Source: Cyanobacterium aponinum PCC 10605 (GTDB lineage Bacteria > Cyanobacteriota > Cyanobacteriia > Cyanobacteriales > Cyanobacteriaceae). Taken from it: 64,000 nt of DNA. The stretch is from the NCBI RefSeq assembly GCF_000317675.1, contig NC_019776.1, positions 4,030,001-4,094,000 of the forward strand, in the 5' to 3' direction. Numbering within the stretch: position 1 is the first letter of the stretch; each line of letters starts with the position of its first letter. Position numbers and translations under genes: made by a program. Below the pieces are notes generated by a model. The model was given only the letters and a program-made list of their open reading frames with translations, was not told the origin of the DNA and made no database searches. This document shows positions 1-7,448 of this stretch, in pieces.

Positions 1-62
1 GAAAAACTAAAAGTTTATAAATTATTATTTAATAGTCGCCTATTGCCTATTGGCACATAGAA

Positions 63-318
63 TAACCTCAGTTCGGTTTAAGAATATCGGATAAGGGTAG
101 GTGTCAGGTTTCAGGTTGCAGGTTGCAGGTTTAGGGGAGTAGTGAGTAATTATCAACTATCAACTATTCACCCCAACACCCCAACACCCCAACACTATTT
201 ACCTTTGCCCTTTGCCCCTTGCCCCTTGCCCTTTTATTGCCTTTTGCCCTTTTATTGCCTTTTGCCTTTTTTTCTCCATCATTCATAGATGAAAATTTAT
301 CCCGAACTCAGGTTAAGA
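63..318 (-). repeat. Composite interspersed repeat, reverse orientation
   Basis: Positions 63-97 are the reverse complement of a unit of about 34 bp (repeat B) that also occurs at 33375-33408 and 51701-51733. It is followed by tandem CAGGTTG-type units, CAACACCC-type units and runs of TTGCCC. Near 300-318 lies a CCGAACTCAGGTT end resembling the end of repeat A. The same order (A, low-complexity tandem, B) is seen on the other strand at 33.1-33.4 and 51.5-51.7 kb. No gene is visible between 1 and 296. Positions 5-56 also resemble the reverse complement of about 37108-37163. Confidence 0.6.
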
Positions 319-590
319 TAGCCTAATCGTCCTACAATCATCAAATGAGTTTCTAATTCTTTGAGTGAGCCATTTGCCATAGAAAGATGACGAATATAAT
401 CACCCAAATGATTTCTCCCTTTTCCTTCTGCGATGTTGGCAGGAATTGAAACTGCGGCTCTTTGTATTTGACTACTTAAACCATAAATTTCTGTTTTGGG
501 AAATTGAGAAGTTAATTGATAACATATTAATACCAAATCCATTGATTTTTGTCAAACCGTTAAATCTCGATAACTTTTTAGTTCAATCAT
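297..590 (-). pseudogene. Four-helix-bundle (S23/avd-like) protein, broken by a nonsense codon
   Basis: Reading from an ATG at 588-590 gives MIELKSYRDLTV, then TGA (552-554), then QKSMDLVLICYQ and the family core SIPANIAEGKGR. Members of this small four-helix-bundle family carry a Trp before the QK (compare IIWQKGME in the intact copy at 61885-62205), so the TGA looks like a TGG-to-TGA mutation. The 3' end runs into repeat DNA near 300-318, so the C-terminal helix is probably lost too. An internal ATG at 540-542 could still give 81 residues. The family is often found inside 23S rRNA intervening sequences or beside diversity-generating retroelements; neither is seen here. Confidence 0.7.
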
Positions 591-716
591 TTTTATTATT
601 TCCTGAAACCTGAAACCTGAAACCTCCCTTAACTTAACACATCAATAAGTGCGTAACGTCAGTTAATAATTTACACGACGAGAAGTGATAGAGCCAAATA
701 GTGTCACCAATTATGT

Positions 717-2174
717 CTAAAATTTTTCTTGAATAAGATTCAAAACCTTATGAGCTTCATCGGCATTTTTTGCTAATTTCGCAAACTCAATTAATCGTCC
801 TAATTCTTTTTTCATCAAACTTTTTTCCACTTGCCAAATATCTCTTTCTAAAATAGGGGGAATTACAATCATGTCAAATAAATTAGCCTCTTTTTTTCCC
901 TTATAAGGACGTAAAATTCTTCCCCTTCTTTGAATGAATTGTCGAGGATTACTACTACTAGCTAAAATCACTGCATTATTTATCATCGGTATATCTATTC
1001 CCTCATCAAGACAACGAATCGCAACAATTCCCTGCAATTCCCCTGTAATCAGTTGTTGTTTAATCGTTTCTCTTTCCTCTATAGGTGTTTCTGCAGTATA
1101 GGTATTAACTCGATAATTTAATTCTTTTCCCAAAATACGTGTCACTGCGGCTAATTGTTTTTCATTATTATTCATACTGCCATCTCCGCAATAAAACAAA
1201 GTTGCTTTCATATTTTGATGATTTTGCATTAATTCTTTGAGGGCAACTAATTTATTTTCAGCAGTAGCAACTAAGCGAGATCTCTGTAATAATAATGATT
1301 TTAATTGGGGGTTATCTTCCAAATTATTATTCTCTGATAATATCCAACCAATTCTTTTTGTTAATTTAGCATATTTTAACGCTTCATACTGATTTAATTC
1401 TACTAAAATAGGATAATAATTATATTTAACTAATGCTTGTTTTTTTAATGCTTTTGCTAAAGTAAATTCAGGCTGTAAAACTGCTCCAAAATAATCAATT
1501 AATAAATCAGTACCATCGTTATCAAAATGTCTTTCTGGAGTTGCAGATAGAGCAAGTCTTAAACTGATGTTTTTAGGCAAACAAGAAACAAATCGAGGCG
1601 AACCTAAATTATGGGCTTCATCACCAACTATAAGAGTTTTTTGAGGAAAAAAAGGTAATTGAGATTGAAATCTTTCACTAATAAAGGTTGAATTAGTTGT
1701 AATTATAGTCAAGAAATTTTGTTTTTTTTGGTGAATTTGATAGAGTTGTTGTGATAAATCACTTTGCCAATTATAAACGCTTTGAAAAGCCAATAGGGGA
1801 GATAAATTAAATTTTTTTGCTTCTTTTTCCCACTGTAAAACTAGGTGACGATAAGGACAAATCACCAGTAAAACTTCTAAGTTTATATATTGATATAATT
1901 CAGTCGCAATGGCTAAAGCAGTGATTGTTTTTCCACTACCTGTTGCCATTTTTAATGTGCCTCTCCCTTGATTTTTCATCCAGTTAATAACTGCTTGATT
2001 TTGATAATCTCTTAAAATTAATTCTGAAGGGTATTGAGGATATTTATTAAGGGGATAAACGCTATATTTATTTCTTTTTTCAGCTACTTTATGTCTCTGT
2101 TTTGCTGAAAATATCTGAATTAATTTTTGCCAATTAATTAATTCCCGTTGATAAGTATTTTGCTCGGTTTTCAT
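717..2174 (-). CDS. SF2 DEAD/DEAH-box helicase, restriction-type
   Basis: A 485-residue superfamily 2 helicase. An N-terminal LRDYQNQAV Q-motif region precedes motif I (MATGSGKT), motif II (GDEAHNLG), motif III (LALSATPE), motif V (CLDEGIDIP) and motif VI (QRRGRILRP), so both RecA-like domains are complete. It resembles the XPB/type III restriction-subunit group but has no visible nuclease domain. Some cyanobacterial helicases of this size are annotated as DNA phosphorothioation-dependent restriction enzymes. That would fit the sulfur-modification locus starting 3.6 kb away, but the link is inference from proximity. It is transcribed away from that locus, divergently from the gene at 2263. 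Confidence 0.8.
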   Translation of the reverse strand: MKTEQNTYQRELINWQKLIQIFSAKQRHKVAEKRNKYSVYPLNKYPQYPSELILRDYQNQAVINWMKNQGRGTLKMATGSGKTITALAIATELYQYINLEVLLVICPYRHLVLQWEKEAKKFNLSPLLAFQSVYNWQSDLSQQLYQIHQKKQNFLTIITTNSTFISERFQSQLPFFPQKTLIVGDEAHNLGSPRFVSCLPKNISLRLALSATPERHFDNDGTDLLIDYFGAVLQPEFTLAKALKKQALVKYNYYPILVELNQYEALKYAKLTKRIGWILSENNNLEDNPQLKSLLLQRSRLVATAENKLVALKELMQNHQNMKATLFYCGDGSMNNNEKQLAAVTRILGKELNYRVNTYTAETPIEERETIKQQLITGELQGIVAIRCLDEGIDIPMINNAVILASSSNPRQFIQRRGRILRPYKGKKEANLFDMIVIPPILERDIWQVEKSLMKKELGRLIEFAKLAKNADEAHKVLNLIQEKF

Positions 2175-2262
2175 TTATCTGTAGTTTTTTTGAATATAAA
2201 TTTTAATTCCTTATGATACAATTTGGTGAGAATATAGTTGCAACCAAAAGTATAGAATAAAA

Positions 2263-3123
2263 ATGTCTCAATTTCCCCATGATGAATTTGTCAAAGAAAT
2301 TTTGCCCGAACTATATCAAAATTATGGTCAGGTGATTCCATCGGCAGATGTAAGTAGTGAAAGAAGAGAAGTTGACATTCTTTTTATTCCTGATAAGCCA
2401 GTGCCTACAACTGCTGACACCCTAGGATTATTAGGTAAAATAGCTCAAAATACTTGTTTGATAGAAGTTTATCGCAATCCCGTTAAAATCAATCAAATTC
2501 TTGATTGCATTGGTAAATTAATCAGTATTAAAAACAATCGTTTAAAAGAGCAAAAAAGTCAAATTAACTTATGGATTATCACTCCTACTATTTCCAAAAG
2601 AATCCTAAATCAGTTTGAAGCAAAATTCCAAGAAAATTGGAATAATGGAATCTATTTTTTAGCACCAGCACTTAATACTGGTATTATTGCGGTACACCAA
2701 TTGCCTAAAATACGGGAAACATTATGGTTGAGGTTATTCGGTAGAGAACAAATACAACTAAATGCTATGGCAGAATTAGAATCTTTACCAGAAAATTATC
2801 CGAATAAAAAAAATATATTAAAATCGGTATATGGATTATTAAAAGCCATCGAAGCAAATCAGAATAAATTGTCCATTGTTGATCAAAAAAGGCAGGTATT
2901 GATTATGAGTTTAAGAGCTATAGTTGAAGAAGAATTAGCCCAAAGAGAGAAAAAAGCGATACAGAGGGGCATACAACAAGGCATACAACAAGGGGAAATA
3001 AGTGGTAAATTGGAAACCGTACCACTTTTAGTTCAATTGGGTATGGGCGTAGATGAAATTTCTACCCGTCTAAATTTGCCCTTAGAAATGGTAAAAAAAG
3101 CAGTTAACTATCAAGTTGATTAA
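2263..3123 (+). CDS. PD-(D/E)XK-like protein of unknown role (Rpn/transposase-like)
   Basis: A 286-residue protein. The N-terminal half holds REVDILFIPD followed about 40 residues later by CLIEVYRN, a spacing like the D...E-x-K core of PD-(D/E)XK nucleases, although the final Lys is replaced. The C-terminus ends RGIQQGIQQGE, GKLETVPLLVQLGM and ISTRLNLPLEMVKK, a tail common in Rpn/PDDEXK-family cyanobacterial proteins. The GIQQ doublet comes from a tandem 12-bp DNA repeat near 2970-2993. The last 20 bases overlap the 3' end of convergent lpxD. The function is not known; the nuclease assignment is tentative. Confidence 0.65.
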   Translation: MSQFPHDEFVKEILPELYQNYGQVIPSADVSSERREVDILFIPDKPVPTTADTLGLLGKIAQNTCLIEVYRNPVKINQILDCIGKLISIKNNRLKEQKSQINLWIITPTISKRILNQFEAKFQENWNNGIYFLAPALNTGIIAVHQLPKIRETLWLRLFGREQIQLNAMAELESLPENYPNKKNILKSVYGLLKAIEANQNKLSIVDQKRQVLIMSLRAIVEEELAQREKKAIQRGIQQGIQQGEISGKLETVPLLVQLGMGVDEISTRLNLPLEMVKKAVNYQVD

Positions 3124-4150
3124 ATTTTTTCTGCAATTCTTTTACGTTTTTATAAATTTCAGGTAGTTTTTTGTAAATAGCAGATACTTTTAAATATAGT
3201 TTATTACTCACGGCTGGTGAGCCTGAAACTGTTTCTCCTGCTTTAACATTATGATGTATTCCCGTTTGAGCAGATGCGATCGCATTATCTTCTATTTGTA
3301 CCTGATTGGCAACACCAACTTGACCAGCTAAAATAACCCGATTACCAATTTTAACGCCTCCTGCCAAACCTACTTGAGCGGCAAAAGCACAATTTTCTCC
3401 TATATCCCCATTATGTCCGATGTGGACAAGATTATCTAATTTTGTATTCTTGCCAATTTTTGTAACACCCACCGCAGGTCGATCAATAGTACTGTTACAA
3501 CCGATTTCCACTCCATCTTCAAGAATGACATAGCCTGACTGTTGCATTTTATACCAACCTTCTTGGGTTGGCACGAAACCAAATCCTTCGCCACCAATTA
3601 CCGCGCCACTATGGATAACACAGTCTTTCCCGATGTGGGTTCTCTCTTCGATGGTACAATTAGCATGAAGTAAAGTGCGATCGCCTATAGTAACATCAGG
3701 ATAAACAACTACATTAGGAAAGATACATACATCATCACCAATTTTACATCCCTTTTCGATGACTACATGGGCGCCAATAGAGACATTTTCCCCTAACTGC
3801 ACATCATCAGCAATTACCGCCGTAGAGTGAATTTGAGCCGAAGGCTTATAAGGTTTATAAAATATATCAATAGCTTGGGCAAAAGTAAGACGGGGATAAG
3901 GAGAAGCTAACCAAGCAATTCCTTTTTCTGTAGCTTGAGTTTGTAGTGCAGAATCTAGTGGTAGAATAAGAGCAGAAGCCTTTGTAATGGCTATCATATT
4001 CGCAAACTTATCACCCTCAATATAACTGAGACTATTTACGTCCGCTTGATCGATGGGAGCGATATTTGTTAACTCAGGATTAAGATGGGGATGAGAGTCA
4101 AAACTATGATATTGAGGGGATAATCGATGAATAAGATCACTAAATTTCAT
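3104..4150 (-). CDS. lpxD: UDP-3-O-acylglucosamine N-acyltransferase LpxD
   Basis: A 348-residue acyltransferase that adds the second (N-linked) hydroxyacyl chain to UDP-3-O-acyl-glucosamine in lipid A synthesis. An N-terminal uridine-binding domain (about 1-100) precedes a left-handed beta helix of hexapeptide repeats (about 105-315) such as IGENVSIGAHVVI and IGDRTLLHANCTI. The catalytic His is in LVHIGHNGDIG, around H246. Length matches the family. Its 3' end overlaps the convergent gene at 2263-3123 by 20 bases, and its start lies 11 bases from the divergent TerD gene, so both promoters must overlap the neighbouring coding sequence or be leaderless. Confidence 0.95.
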   Translation of the reverse strand: MKFSDLIHRLSPQYHSFDSHPHLNPELTNIAPIDQADVNSLSYIEGDKFANMIAITKASALILPLDSALQTQATEKGIAWLASPYPRLTFAQAIDIFYKPYKPSAQIHSTAVIADDVQLGENVSIGAHVVIEKGCKIGDDVCIFPNVVVYPDVTIGDRTLLHANCTIEERTHIGKDCVIHSGAVIGGEGFGFVPTQEGWYKMQQSGYVILEDGVEIGCNSTIDRPAVGVTKIGKNTKLDNLVHIGHNGDIGENCAFAAQVGLAGGVKIGNRVILAGQVGVANQVQIEDNAIASAQTGIHHNVKAGETVSGSPAVSNKLYLKVSAIYKKLPEIYKNVKELQKKFNQLDS

Positions 4151-4161
4151 AAAATTAAAGT

Positions 4162-4737
4162 ATGACTATTTCACTAAAAAAAGGCGAAAGAATTTCCTTA
4201 GCTAAAGTTGCCCCTAGCCTAGTTGCAGGATTTATCGGTTTGGGTTGGGATGTCAATGTTACAGATACTGGCGGTGATTTTGATTTAGATGTATCTGTTT
4301 TTCTATTAGGAGACAATGACAAATTAGTTTCCGATAAACACTTCATTTTTTACAATAACCTAGTTAGTCCCGATTCTGATCAATCTGTTAAACTTTTAGG
4401 AGATAACCGCACTGGTGAAGGAGAGGGAGACGATGAAGGTTTAATTGTCGATTTACGTAAAGTTCCCGTAGATGTAGCTAAAATAGTGGTAACGGTGACA
4501 ATTTACGAAGCTGACAAGAGAAAACAAAATTTTGGTCAAGTTAGTAATGCTTATATCCGTCTAGTGGATGTACAAACGAAAGAAGAAGTTTTGCGCTACG
4601 ATTTGACAGAAGACTTCTCCGTAGAAACTGCAGTAATTATGGCAGAATTGTACAGAAAAGACGGGGAATGGCGACTTAATGCAGTTGGTTCTGGTTTTCA
4701 AGGGGGATTACAAGCCCTTTTAGATAGATACAATTAA
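4162..4737 (+). CDS. TerD-family stress protein
   Basis: A 191-residue TerD-domain protein, linked in other bacteria to tellurite resistance and general stress, with a calcium-binding fold. Typical sequence includes MTISLKKGERISL, the GLGWD segment, DLDVSVFLL, FYNNLVSPD and the acidic GEGEGDDEGLIVDL loop expected to bind Ca2+, followed by RKVP and VTIYEADKR. No other ter genes are nearby. It is divergent from lpxD with only 11 bases between the start codons. Confidence 0.9.
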   Translation: MTISLKKGERISLAKVAPSLVAGFIGLGWDVNVTDTGGDFDLDVSVFLLGDNDKLVSDKHFIFYNNLVSPDSDQSVKLLGDNRTGEGEGDDEGLIVDLRKVPVDVAKIVVTVTIYEADKRKQNFGQVSNAYIRLVDVQTKEEVLRYDLTEDFSVETAVIMAELYRKDGEWRLNAVGSGFQGGLQALLDRYN

Positions 4738-4811
4738 TTTTAGTTCGGGGTTAGGAGTTATTAATTGTTAATTATTCACTATCAACTATTTATTATTGCC
4801 CTTTTTTAATC

Positions 4812-4853
4812 TATTCACTATTCACTATTCACTATTCACTATTCATTATTCAC
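4812..4853 (+). repeat. Heptanucleotide tandem repeat (TATTCAC x6)
   Basis: Six consecutive 7-bp units, five TATTCAC and one TATTCAT, end two bases before the ATG at 4856 of the DedA gene. The array occupies the place where a ribosome-binding site would lie. It resembles the short tandemly repeated repetitive sequences with heptamer units known from cyanobacteria. Confidence 0.9.
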
Positions 4854-4855
4854 TA

Positions 4856-5488
4856 ATGGAATTTTTATCCTTAGAACAAATTAAAGAATTAGCCCACCTT
4901 TATGGTTATTGGGCTGTGTTTGCAGGAATTGCGATCGAAAATACTGGTATTCCTATCCCGGGTGAAACTATTACCATTGTGGGCGGTTTTTTAGCGGGTA
5001 GTGGAGAGTTAAATTATTGGTTGGTATTATTAACTGCGATCGCAGGTGCGGTTACGGGGGATAATTGTGGTTATTGGATTGGTAGAATAGGAGGATGGCA
5101 GTTTTTACTGAAACTAGCTCGTTTTTTCCGTTTGCCAGAAACAGAGGTAGAAAAGGCGAAAAGTAAATTTGTCGATAATGCCGCAAAAGCAGTCTTTTTT
5201 GGACGTTTTATCACTCTTCTCAGGATTTTTGCCGGACCTATTGCTGGTATTGTAGAAATGCCTTATCCTAAGTTCCTATTTTACAACTTTATGGGAGCAA
5301 CAGTTTGGGGGGCAATTATCGTTACTCTAGCTTATTTTGTGGGTAGAATTGTTCCCCTTGCCCAATTAGTTAGCTATTTAGCACAGTTTGGCATTGTGGC
5401 TTTATTAGCTGTAATTGCCTGGGTAGTTATTCCTTTATGGTTTAAGTCTTATAATGCACAAAAAAGAGTCAAAGGATTAGGGGATTAA
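4856..5488 (+). CDS. DedA-family membrane protein
   Basis: A 210-residue polytopic inner-membrane protein of the DedA/VTT family, implicated in undecaprenyl-phosphate or other lipid scrambling and in membrane homeostasis. Characteristic segments are FAGIAIENTGIPIPGE near the N-terminus, then GAVTGDNCGYWIGR, FVDNAAKAVFFGRF and LRIFAGPIAGIVEMP, with the conserved E of IENTG and the R of FGRF. I chose ATG 4856 (MEFLSLEQIKE). The longer frame from 4796 only translates the heptamer repeat just upstream (LFTIHYS units). Nothing nearby suggests an operon. Confidence 0.9.
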   Translation: MEFLSLEQIKELAHLYGYWAVFAGIAIENTGIPIPGETITIVGGFLAGSGELNYWLVLLTAIAGAVTGDNCGYWIGRIGGWQFLLKLARFFRLPETEVEKAKSKFVDNAAKAVFFGRFITLLRIFAGPIAGIVEMPYPKFLFYNFMGATVWGAIIVTLAYFVGRIVPLAQLVSYLAQFGIVALLAVIAWVVIPLWFKSYNAQKRVKGLGD

Positions 5489-5792
5489 TAAAACTTCTTG
5501 CAGAAGTTAGAGAAAGGGGAATAGTAATATAGTGAGCCTAAATGATTTATGCAATTGCTGTGAAGGGAGTAGGGAGAATTATGAATTATCAAATTCTCTC
5601 AAACTTGACACCTTTTCTTAACCAATAATTTAATCAAATTAAAAAACTATCTCTATTTAGTTTTGTGCTACAGGATGATTTTTGAGAAGATAGTGACTTA
5701 GATTTTTGGCGTTGCATCATTGAATCTTGAAGGGAAAAAGCATAATATTATTTTAATAGAAATATAAAAACATACCAAAATAATATTTAATT
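5489..5792. other. Intergenic region before the defence island
   Basis: About 300 bases without a recognisable gene, becoming very AT-rich towards 5740-5792. It presumably holds the promoter of the DUF4007 gene at 5793, but I see no clear consensus boxes and no strong hairpin. Confidence 0.5.
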
Positions 5793-6707
5793 ATGCAGAC
5801 TAATTTGGAGTTGAATCTTTTAGAAAAAGCTGTAACTCCTACTTTTGCCCGTCATGAGACTTTTCATCCCCGTTGGGGTTGGTTAAAGAAGGGTTTTGAT
5901 ATGGCTTCGATTGACGGTAAAATTTTTAATGGGGAAGATGCACCAGTTAAATTGGGAGTGGGGAAAAATATGGTGCGATCGCTCCGTTATTGGTGTTATA
6001 CTTTTAAGATTATTGATGAGGATAATACCCCCTCGGCTTTTGGTAATAATCTTTTAGGGGTGAATGGTTGGGATAGGTATTTAGAAAATCCAGCTTCTTT
6101 ATGGTTATTACACTGGAGTTTGCTTAAACCAACTTGTAATGCTGGTGCGTGGTATTATGTCTTTAATCTTTTCAATCAAAATGAGTTCACAAAAGAAGAT
6201 TTACTCAAAGGTTTGATGGATTATCTGCAGGGATTGAATAAAACTGTCGCTGAATCCTCCCTCGTTAAAGATATTAATTGTATTTTGAGAATGTATGTAG
6301 AATCAGACAATAACAATAGTAATTTTGTGGAAGATTCGATCGACTGTCCCTTTACTGAGTTAGGATTAATTTATCAGCCAAAAAATAGCAATTATTACCG
6401 TTTCCGCTTTGGTAGTAAGGCGAATTTACCATCAGCGATAATCGTAGCCACTTGTTTAGAATACGCTAGTTGGGTGAGTCAAAATCAATCCACTATTACC
6501 ATCTCTCGTTTACTTTATGACAAAGGAAGCCCCGGCACTGTATTCAAACTATCAGAAGAAGCTATTTATTCGGCGATTGAAGCAGTATGCCGTCAAGAAT
6601 CATCTTTATTTTTAGCGGATACGGCAGGTTTAGTGCAACTCTCCTTTGAGGAAAATCCCCTTGATTTAGCCTATCAAATTCTTAATAATTATTATGGTAG
6701 GATTTAA
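5793..6707 (+). CDS. sspB: DUF4007 protein, SspB-like (phosphorothioation system)
   Basis: A 304-residue protein of the DUF4007 type: the N-terminus reads FARHETFHPRWGWLKKGFDM, followed by LGVGKNMVRSLRYWC and later LLGVNGWDRYLENP and LWLLHWSLLKP. DUF4007 proteins occur in phage-defence islands, and to my knowledge SspB, the DNA-nicking partner of the SspABCD single-strand phosphorothioation machinery, belongs to this group. The gene opens a same-strand series containing an ATPase, a PP-loop enzyme, DptFGH-like genes and a cysteine desulfurase, which supports the SspB role. A toxin-antitoxin pair now separates it from the ATPase gene. The DUF call is firm; the nickase function is inferred. Confidence 0.8.
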   Translation: MQTNLELNLLEKAVTPTFARHETFHPRWGWLKKGFDMASIDGKIFNGEDAPVKLGVGKNMVRSLRYWCYTFKIIDEDNTPSAFGNNLLGVNGWDRYLENPASLWLLHWSLLKPTCNAGAWYYVFNLFNQNEFTKEDLLKGLMDYLQGLNKTVAESSLVKDINCILRMYVESDNNNSNFVEDSIDCPFTELGLIYQPKNSNYYRFRFGSKANLPSAIIVATCLEYASWVSQNQSTITISRLLYDKGSPGTVFKLSEEAIYSAIEAVCRQESSLFLADTAGLVQLSFEENPLDLAYQILNNYYGRI

Positions 6708-6859
6708 GTTAATTCTCAAAGTCTCTCCTCGTTGAATTTCCATTAAATTAATTCTTCCCCCAAAGATTCACTATTAATAAAATATTTGATTATCCAATTT
6801 TAATCATTTTTATAATTTCTGTAAAAATAAAATACTAACTATAATAACTTAAAAATATT

Positions 6860-7036
6860 ATGAAAAAACAGAAGCTAATTAATGAAGCGATGAAAATTAC
6901 TGGCTTAAAAACCGAAGCAGAAGTAATTGAATTAAGTTTAAAAACCTTGATTAATTTAAAGAAACAAGAAGAAATTAAACACTTCAAAGGGAAATTAAAA
7001 TGGGAAGGAAATCTTGAAGAAATGAGGTTAGATTAA
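6860..7036 (+). CDS. VapB-type antitoxin (DUF2191-like)
   Basis: A 58-residue protein starting MKKQKLINEAMKITGLKTE and continuing with AEVIELSLKTLINLKKQEE, the short pattern of VapB/DUF2191 antitoxins that pair with PIN-domain RNases. Its stop codon overlaps the start of the PIN gene by one base (TAATG), as in translationally coupled toxin-antitoxin operons. It sits between sspB and sspC. The gene looks intact although its toxin is frameshifted. Confidence 0.8.
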   Translation: MKKQKLINEAMKITGLKTEAEVIELSLKTLINLKKQEEIKHFKGKLKWEGNLEEMRLD

Positions 7037-7426
7037 TGATTTTAGTTGATTCGGGTGTGTGGATTGATTATTTTAATGGTAATGATACAGATGAGGTTAA
7101 AAAATTAGATTTATATTTAGGCAATTATTCTATCGCTATAGGTGATATTATTTTAACTGAAGTATTACAAGGTTTTAAAAATGATCGAGATTATCAAACC
7201 GCAAAAATGTTGTTAACCTCTTTGAGAGTTTATTCTTTATTGGGGGTTAATTTGGCAATTATAAAGTGCAGAAAATTATCGATTTTTAAGAAAAAAGGGT
7301 ATTACAACTAGGAAAACTAACGATGTAATTATTGCCACTTTTTGCATTGAAAATAATATTGCCTTACTGTTTTCAGATAAAGATTTTAAGCCTTTTGTAA
7401 CTCACTTAAATTTAATTTCAGCTTGA
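7036..7426 (+). pseudogene. VapC-type PIN toxin, frameshifted
   Basis: The first frame gives 91 residues (MILVDSGVWIDYFNG, IILTEVLQGFKND) with the first PIN aspartate and the conserved Glu, then stops at 7309-7311. The rest of the family continues in another frame: AENYRFLRKKGITTR, NDVIIATFCIENNIALL and SDKDFKPF, ending at 7424-7426. Joining the frames near 7262-7272 (ATTATAAAG, apparently one extra base) gives about 129 residues, the normal VapC length. As it stands the C-terminal acidic residues are lost, so the toxin should be inactive. It overlaps its antitoxin gene by one base. Confidence 0.85.
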
Positions 7427-7448
7427 TATTTATTATTAAATTTATCCC

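Noticed and set aside
4155-4346. Minus-strand 63-residue frame opposite the TerD gene
   Set aside because: It overlaps the TerD coding region and the lpxD promoter space and has no recognisable protein features.
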